The notes under the pieces were generated by a model. The model saw only the letters and a program-made list of their open reading frames with translations. It made no database searches and was not told where the DNA came from. Below, piece after piece: positions 7,351 to 10,492 of a stretch of 10,492 nt of DNA; the stretch's first letter is position 1, and each line of letters opens with the position of its first letter. The stretch spans positions 1 to 10,492 of the forward strand of contig JAKAOE010000026.1 of assembly GCA_021823305.1 (NCBI GenBank). The letters run 5' to 3'. The translations under genes and the position numbers were made by a program. This DNA is from Acidobacteriota bacterium (lineage in GTDB: Bacteria > Acidobacteriota > Terriglobia > Terriglobales > SCQP01).

Positions 7351-7800
7351 CTAGAACGATTTGGTTATGCCGATCGTGAACCGCGCCAGCCCATGTGTCG
7401 CGCCCCGCACTTCGGGCGTGATCCAGATGCCGTGCCCGATCGGAATGCGTGCTCCCGCGCCCACGATCGCCGAGCCGTGCGTCGCCGAACCCCACTGCGC
7501 CAGCCCCACGCCGCCGAGAATGTAGGGAATTATGACTTCGTTGTCGGGATGAAATTCGTAGTGGAAAACCCCATCCGCCGTGAACAGCCCGGTGCTGCCG
7601 CTGCGCCCCACCGCGATCGTCGGATCAAACGTCACATTGCGATTGATGGCGAACGTCAGCCCCGCTCCGGCGCTGAATCCATTGGGAGTTCCGAGCAGCG
7701 CGCCGCCGAAAAACGTGTACCGCACCGGTTTCTGCGCCAGCCCAGCGCTGCACAACACCGCCAGCACGGCGGCCGCCAACCATCCCTTCGATCTGGTCAT
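7351..7800 (-). CDS. Small outer-membrane beta-barrel-like protein
   Basis: I do not recognise a named family. The 149-residue protein begins with a clear signal peptide, MTRSKGWLAAAVLAVLCSAGLAQ, likely cut after AQ or nearby. The rest alternates short beta-prone stretches rich in Gly, aromatic and small residues (YTFFGGALLG, GAGLTFAINRNVTFDP, YILGGVGLA, IVGAGARIPI, WITPEVRG), and the chain ends ARFTIGITKSF. A terminal Phe after an alternating strand is the usual signal for BAM-dependent insertion. Size suits a small 6-8-strand OmpA/OmpW-like barrel. I chose the ATG at 7798-7800 because AGGAGG lies 7 bases upstream and the signal peptide starts there; a longer reading from a GTG at 7842 adds 14 residues with no support. 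Its start region folds into a hairpin described separately. Confidence 0.75.
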   Translation of the reverse strand: MTRSKGWLAAAVLAVLCSAGLAQKPVRYTFFGGALLGTPNGFSAGAGLTFAINRNVTFDPTIAVGRSGSTGLFTADGVFHYEFHPDNEVIIPYILGGVGLAQWGSATHGSAIVGAGARIPIGHGIWITPEVRGATHGLARFTIGITKSF

Positions 7801-7824
7801 GCATGACCCTCCTGCGTCATGCAC
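7799..7824 (-). promoter_or_regulatory. Translation-start hairpin with Shine-Dalgarno in the loop (beta-barrel gene)
   Basis: In the mRNA, GUGCAUGAC (7816-7824) can pair with GUCAUGCAU (7799-7807): eight Watson-Crick pairs and one terminal G-U. The 8-base loop is GCAGGAGG and holds the Shine-Dalgarno. The last two bases of the 3' arm are the AU of the gene's AUG. A seven-codon reading frame (MTQEGHA, 7797-7820) starts inside the 5' arm, and its stop overlaps the gene's start as AUGA. The pairing is seen directly; a regulatory role is inference. Confidence 0.45.
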
Positions 7825-7849
7825 CTGCAAGCGCGCTGCCACTCCCGGC

Positions 7850-8275
7850 TCATGGTTTATACAGCATCCAGTACACCGCGATCCCGGAGAGCGAGACGTA
7901 CATCCAGATCGGCCACGTCCAATGCGCCCACCGCTTGTGCTGCGCGAAGCGCCGTTTCAGCCCCAGCCGCAGCGTCACGATCGCCAGCACCGGTACCGCC
8001 GCCGCCAGCGGCGTGTGCGTGCCCAGGATCCAGAGATACAGCGTCCGCCTCCATCCCGCTCCCTGGTAGTAAACGATCCCGGCGTGCCAGTGATGCAGCA
8101 GGTACACCGCCAGGAACAGCATGGACGAGGCGAACGCGGTCAGCATCGTGCGCTGGTGCGCCTGCACCCTGCGCTGCTTGATGAAGTACAGCCCCAGTAC
8201 CAGCAGCGCCGCGCTGATGCCGTTCAGGATTGCCGTCCAGGCGGGCAGCGAGTTCCAGCCGAAAAGGCCCGCCAT
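7850..8275 (-). CDS. ctaM: DUF420 / CtaM-type cytochrome oxidase assembly membrane protein
   Basis: This 141-residue inner-membrane protein of the DUF420 family has four predicted helices (about 14-32, 46-62, 82-102 and 119-138). The family's histidines are visible: His40 in AHQRTML, His61/62/64 in YLLHHWH, His87 in GTHTPLA, and His113 and His118 in HKRWAHWTWPIWMYVSLSG. In Staphylococcus and Bacillus the family member CtaM (YozB) is needed for function of aa3-type oxidases, probably in assembly or heme/copper handling. Its place directly after cyoE, 8 bases from that stop, fits this. I chose the ATG at 8273-8275; a longer in-frame reading to 8404 would run 121 bases into cyoE and encodes an unrelated Ala/Arg-rich leader. 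The family is clear; the exact biochemical role is unknown, and the symbol is given by family. Confidence 0.86.
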   Translation of the reverse strand: MAGLFGWNSLPAWTAILNGISAALLVLGLYFIKQRRVQAHQRTMLTAFASSMLFLAVYLLHHWHAGIVYYQGAGWRRTLYLWILGTHTPLAAAVPVLAIVTLRLGLKRRFAQHKRWAHWTWPIWMYVSLSGIAVYWMLYKP

Positions 8276-8283
8276 GCCGCCCG

Positions 8284-9255
8284 CTACTTCACCCGGCAGA
8301 GCGCCATCAGGCCGAACAGCAGCGGCAGGTAGAGCACGCTGGCGCGCAACAGCCGCCGGTAGCTCGCCCGCGACCTCTCGCGCACGCTGCGCGCACTCGC
8401 CCACAGCAGGCCCAGCCCCAGCGCCAGTGCGCCGGCGAAGTAGGCCGGCGCCGCCAGCCCGATCACCGCCGGCAGCAGGCTCACCGGCAGCAGCGCCAGG
8501 GTGTAGAGCAGCACCTGGCGCGAGGTTTCCGCTCCGTTCTCATCCACCACCGGCAGCATGCGGATGCCGGCGCGTTCGTACTGCTCCTTGTACAGCCAGG
8601 CGATCGCCAGGAAGTGCGGGAACTGCCACAAAAACTGGATGCCGAACAGGATCCAGGCCGCCGCGTCCAGCCGCCCGCGCGCCGCCGCCCAGCCCATCAG
8701 CACCGGCCCCGCGCCCGGGAAGGCCCCCACCAGCGTGCTCAGCGGCGAACGGAACTTCATCGGCGTGTACGCCAGCAGGTAGAGCGCGGTGGTCGCCGCG
8801 CCCAGCCCGGCGCACAGCCAGTTCACCCGCAGCCCCAGCACCGCGCAACCCGCCAGCGCCAGCACCCCGCCCAGCAGCGCCGCCGGCGGCGGCTTCAGGC
8901 GGCCCGCCGGCAGCGGCCGCGCCGAGGTGCGCGCCATGAGCGCGTCGGTGCGCCGTTCCCAAAGCTGGTTCAGCGCCGCCGTCCCGCCCGCCAGCATCCC
9001 CGTGCCCAGCGCCAGCTCACCCAACAGCGGCCAGCCCAGCGGCGCGCGCGCGCCCACGTAGCAGGCCGCCACCGTGGTCAACACCACCAGCAGCGTCACC
9101 CGCGGCTTGGTCAGCGCCAGACAGTCGTTCATCCGCGCCGGCAGCGCCGCCGCCGCGCTCCAGGGCAATGCCTTGGCGCGCACTGCGCGGCCACCGGCGG
9201 TAACCGTCGTCGAACTGAACTGGGAACGGGGCAAGCTCTTATTGTGCCACTTCAC
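8284..9255 (-). CDS. cyoE: Protoheme IX farnesyltransferase (heme O synthase)
   Basis: This UbiA-family polytopic enzyme adds a farnesyl group to heme B to make heme O, the first step toward the hemes of heme-copper oxidases. Visible are LALTKPRVTLLVV (46-58), the prenyl-diphosphate/Mg motif NQLWERRTD (Asn96, Glu100, Asp104), continuing ALMARTSARPLPAG, then the second family block YTPMKFRSPLS...FPGAGPVLMGW (about 160-185) and the DENGAETSRQ loop. Many members have Asp where this has Glu100, a mild and common change. About 7-9 hydrophobic segments run to the end. The start is uncertain: the GTG at 9255 has GGAGG 15 bases away, which is too far; an in-frame GTG at 9183 (residue 25) and an ATG at 9132 (residue 42) would still keep the whole domain. 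No heme A synthase (ctaA) is in the window. The name ctaB is equally valid. Confidence 0.95.
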   Translation of the reverse strand: MKWHNKSLPRSQFSSTTVTAGGRAVRAKALPWSAAAALPARMNDCLALTKPRVTLLVVLTTVAACYVGARAPLGWPLLGELALGTGMLAGGTAALNQLWERRTDALMARTSARPLPAGRLKPPPAALLGGVLALAGCAVLGLRVNWLCAGLGAATTALYLLAYTPMKFRSPLSTLVGAFPGAGPVLMGWAAARGRLDAAAWILFGIQFLWQFPHFLAIAWLYKEQYERAGIRMLPVVDENGAETSRQVLLYTLALLPVSLLPAVIGLAAPAYFAGALALGLGLLWASARSVRERSRASYRRLLRASVLYLPLLFGLMALCRVK

Positions 9256-9285
9256 GCGGCGCCGCGGCCACCTCCGGCGCGCGCC

Positions 9286-9474
9286 CTATCGCTTCATCTC
9301 CGCCCACAGCAGCGCCGCCAGCACCGCCAGCGGAATCAGCGTCCAAATCCACTCGTTGATCAGTCGTCCCCGGCTCGGCCGCGGATGCCGCCGCAGCGTC
9401 ACCAGCCGCCAGCCGATCAGCGCCACCACCGCGGCGGTGCAGGCCAGCAGGATCGTGATGTAGACGTCGCGCAT
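9286..9474 (-). CDS. 62-residue two-helix protein resembling the TM hairpin of cytochrome c oxidase subunit II
   Basis: This tiny membrane protein has helix 1 at about residues 4-27 (VYITILLACTAAVVALIGWR), a basic loop LRRHPRPSRGR, and helix 2 at 42-57. Helix 2 opens with INEWIWTLIPLAVLAALLW, very like the second helix of oxidase subunit II, whose signature is an acidic residue then W-T-x-I-P. The CuA-binding domain that makes up most of subunit II is absent, and the frame has a clean ATG and stop. It lies 30 bases before cyoE and 13 bases after the HemJ/CopD-like gene, so co-transcription is likely. The upstream ribosome site is poor (GGGGCG). It could be an accessory oxidase subunit, an assembly factor, or a decayed coxB remnant. 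The similarity is by eye only. That it is a gene is likely from position and hydrophobic pattern. Confidence 0.7.
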   Translation of the reverse strand: MRDVYITILLACTAAVVALIGWRLVTLRRHPRPSRGRLINEWIWTLIPLAVLAALLWAEMKR

Positions 9475-9487
9475 CGCCCCGCGCGGA

Positions 9488-9919
9488 CTAGAAAGGCTTG
9501 ACCAGCGCCAGGATCAGGATCAACGCGAACAACAGTCCGATGATGCCGTGGAACATCCCCAACTGGCTGGGCGAGGGCACGTGCTCCGGCATGCGCCGGA
9601 GGCGCAGCGTCAGCCCCAGGTCGGCGACGATCAGCAGCAGCACCAGCAGCAGCTTGGCGTGCAGCCAGCCCGCCGTCGCCGCCCCCGGCGCCAGGTAGAG
9701 CAGCAGCGCGCCGCTCAGGATCACCAGCGCCGCTCCCGGATGCGCCTGGGCGCGCATCGCCTTCCGCGCCAGCCGCCCCCGCTCCGCCTTCGCTTCCGCC
9801 GCCTCCGGCGCGCCGTTGGCCGCGGCCAGCGCGAAAAACAGTCCGCCGATCCACATCACCACGCCGGCAATATGCAACACCAGCACCCAGCCCACGACGT
9901 TGTTCCACCCGATCACCAT
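9488..9919 (-). CDS. HemJ/CopD-like four-helix membrane protein
   Basis: This 143-residue inner-membrane protein has four hydrophobic segments (about 8-34, 62-78, 85-105 and 122-141). The first helix holds VLHIAGVVMWIGGLFF (His16), a charged cytoplasmic-type loop leads to HPGAALVILSG (His60), and the third begins GWLHAKLLLVLLL (His87, Lys89); the chain ends ILILALVKPF. The LHI...W.GGLF opening, the WLHAKL block and the VKPF end recall HemJ, the oxygen-independent-type protoporphyrinogen oxidase of many bacteria, and also CopD-type proteins. The usual HemJ block with FNE before the last helix is replaced here by a PSPSQLGMFHG stretch, so enzymatic HemJ activity is uncertain. The start is firm: AGGAGG stands 6 bases before the ATG. 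Context with heme O synthase and CtaM supports a heme-related role, by inference only. Confidence 0.75.
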   Translation of the reverse strand: MVIGWNNVVGWVLVLHIAGVVMWIGGLFFALAAANGAPEAAEAKAERGRLARKAMRAQAHPGAALVILSGALLLYLAPGAATAGWLHAKLLLVLLLIVADLGLTLRLRRMPEHVPSPSQLGMFHGIIGLLFALILILALVKPF

Positions 9920-9947
9920 GGATTGCCTCCTGGTCCGCGTCCGCGCT

Positions 9948-10391
9948 TCACGTTCCTTCCGGCCGCCGCGCCGCCTCCTCCGCCCGCCAGCGCGCGTGTT
10001 GCTTGAGCAGGCAGAGGTCGGACACTACCGCCAGTCCGGCCGCCCGCGCCGCCGCCTCCGCCTCCGCGTGCGCCACCCCCTCCTGCAGCCACAGCAGCCG
10101 CGCTCCCACACGGATCGCCGCCGCCGCGATCTCCGGCACGAACTCGCTTCGCCGGAACACGTCCACAATGTCGATCGGCCCCGCCGCCTCCGCCGCCTGC
10201 TCCAGGCTGGGATAGGCTCGCTCGCCCAGCACCTCGCTCTCGCCCGGATTGATGGGCAGGATGCGGTAGCCCTGCGCCTGCAGGTAGCGTGCCACGCCGA
10301 AGCTCGGCCGCGCCGGATTGCCCGATAGCCCCACCACCGCGATAGTATGCGCCCCCGCCACGATCGCCAGGATCTCGGGCGTCACCTTCAT
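9948..10391 (-). CDS. Small CoA-binding (Rossmann-fold) protein, YccU-type
   Basis: This 147-residue cytoplasmic protein belongs to the stand-alone CoA-binding domain family related to the nucleotide-binding part of succinyl-CoA synthetase. The binding loop IAVVGLSGNPARPSFGVA spans 17-34, followed by GYRILPINPG (41-50) and VLGERAYPSL; then the second half IDIVDVFRRSEFVPEI, LLWLQEGVAHAEA and a conserved Cys in VVSDLCLLKQH. Length is normal for the family. Members bind CoA or nucleotides, but their physiological role is largely unknown, so no function is assigned. The ATG at 10389-10391 shares ATGA with the stop of the upstream gene, and GGAG lies 6 bases before it. The next gene starts after 28 bases. 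There is no obvious link to the heme genes beyond position. Confidence 0.9.
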   Translation of the reverse strand: MKVTPEILAIVAGAHTIAVVGLSGNPARPSFGVARYLQAQGYRILPINPGESEVLGERAYPSLEQAAEAAGPIDIVDVFRRSEFVPEIAAAAIRVGARLLWLQEGVAHAEAEAAARAAGLAVVSDLCLLKQHARWRAEEAARRPEGT

Positions 10392-10492
10392 TCCTGACTC
10401 CGCGCCCGCCCTGCCGGCGCCGCCCCGCCCGTGCGCGCGCCGCCGGCCTGCCGCAATTGCGCCACCTCGGCCGGCGTCAGCGGACGCATTCC
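10388..10492 (-). CDS. C-terminal end of an unidentified protein (cut by right edge)
   Basis: An open frame enters at the right edge and stops with TGA at 10388-10390, overlapping the ATG of the CoA-binding protein by four bases (ATGA), a typical operon junction. The visible tail reads GMRPLTPAEVAQLRQAGG and then a Gly/Ala/Arg-rich end closing RARSQE. It looks like a final short helix plus a disordered tail. An ATG at 10487-10489 could in principle make it a 33-residue peptide, but a longer protein continuing outside is more likely. No family can be named from this fragment. Confidence 0.6.
   Translation of the reverse strand, partial: GMRPLTPAEVAQLRQAGGARTGGAAPAGRARSQE

Noticed and set aside
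7801..7842. Longer N-terminus of the beta-barrel protein from a GTG at 7842
   Set aside because: The added 14 residues precede a perfect signal peptide, and the internal ATG has AGGAGG at the right distance.
8276..8404. Longer N-terminus of the DUF420 protein
   Set aside because: The extra 43 residues are encoded inside cyoE in another frame, look like shadow sequence, and are absent from the family; the ATG at 8275 gives a normal-length protein.
8540..8962. Minus-strand frames inside cyoE and other genes with Gly/Ala-rich products
   Set aside because: These are out-of-frame readings of well-supported genes on the same strand, with no motifs of their own.
1..10492. Defence system, prophage, insertion sequence, CRISPR or attachment site
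   Set aside because: AddAB-like helicase-nucleases can look like defence genes, but the pair is a normal repair module beside smc. No repeats, integrase, transposase or composition break was seen.

Overview
The window is very GC-rich bacterial DNA. All ten genes I can support, plus a gene tail at the right edge, lie on the minus strand and are packed tightly, so read the window from right to left. The host looks like an acidobacterium of the Solibacter/Bryobacter type. That rests on the GC bias, the style of the SMC head domain with its long charged insertion, and the pairing of an AddA-type helicase with a TIGR03623-type nuclease. It is inference from remembered family features, not a database result. 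No tRNA, rRNA, transposon, CRISPR array or phage gene was seen, and no stretch over 300 bases lacks a gene.

The right half (about 7850-10492) is a membrane and heme block. In order of transcription it holds the end of an unidentified gene, a small CoA-binding Rossmann protein joined to it by an ATGA overlap, a four-helix HemJ/CopD-like membrane protein, a 62-residue protein resembling only the transmembrane hairpin of cytochrome c oxidase subunit II, heme O synthase (CyoE/CtaB), and a DUF420/CtaM-type oxidase assembly protein. Together these suggest supply of modified heme to a heme-copper oxidase and its assembly. No oxidase catalytic subunit lies in the window. Two exported proteins follow: a small outer-membrane beta-barrel protein (7351-7800) and a membrane-anchored monoheme cytochrome c (6990-7325).

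The left half (1-6924) is a DNA-repair and chromosome block. An AddB-like nuclease overlaps by 11 bases an AddA-like UvrD-family helicase-nuclease. They should form a two-nuclease end-resection complex doing the job of RecBCD. After a 115-base gap with a good candidate promoter comes the start of smc, cut by the left edge.

The signals most worth a second look are the stand-alone subunit-II-like hairpin gene, the acidic-then-basic insertion in the SMC head, a hairpin that puts the Shine-Dalgarno sequence of the beta-barrel gene in its loop and part of the start codon in its stem, and two genes whose only visible start signal is a -10-like hexamer 8-10 bases before the ATG, as in leaderless transcripts. 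I found no clear new defence or mobile system.
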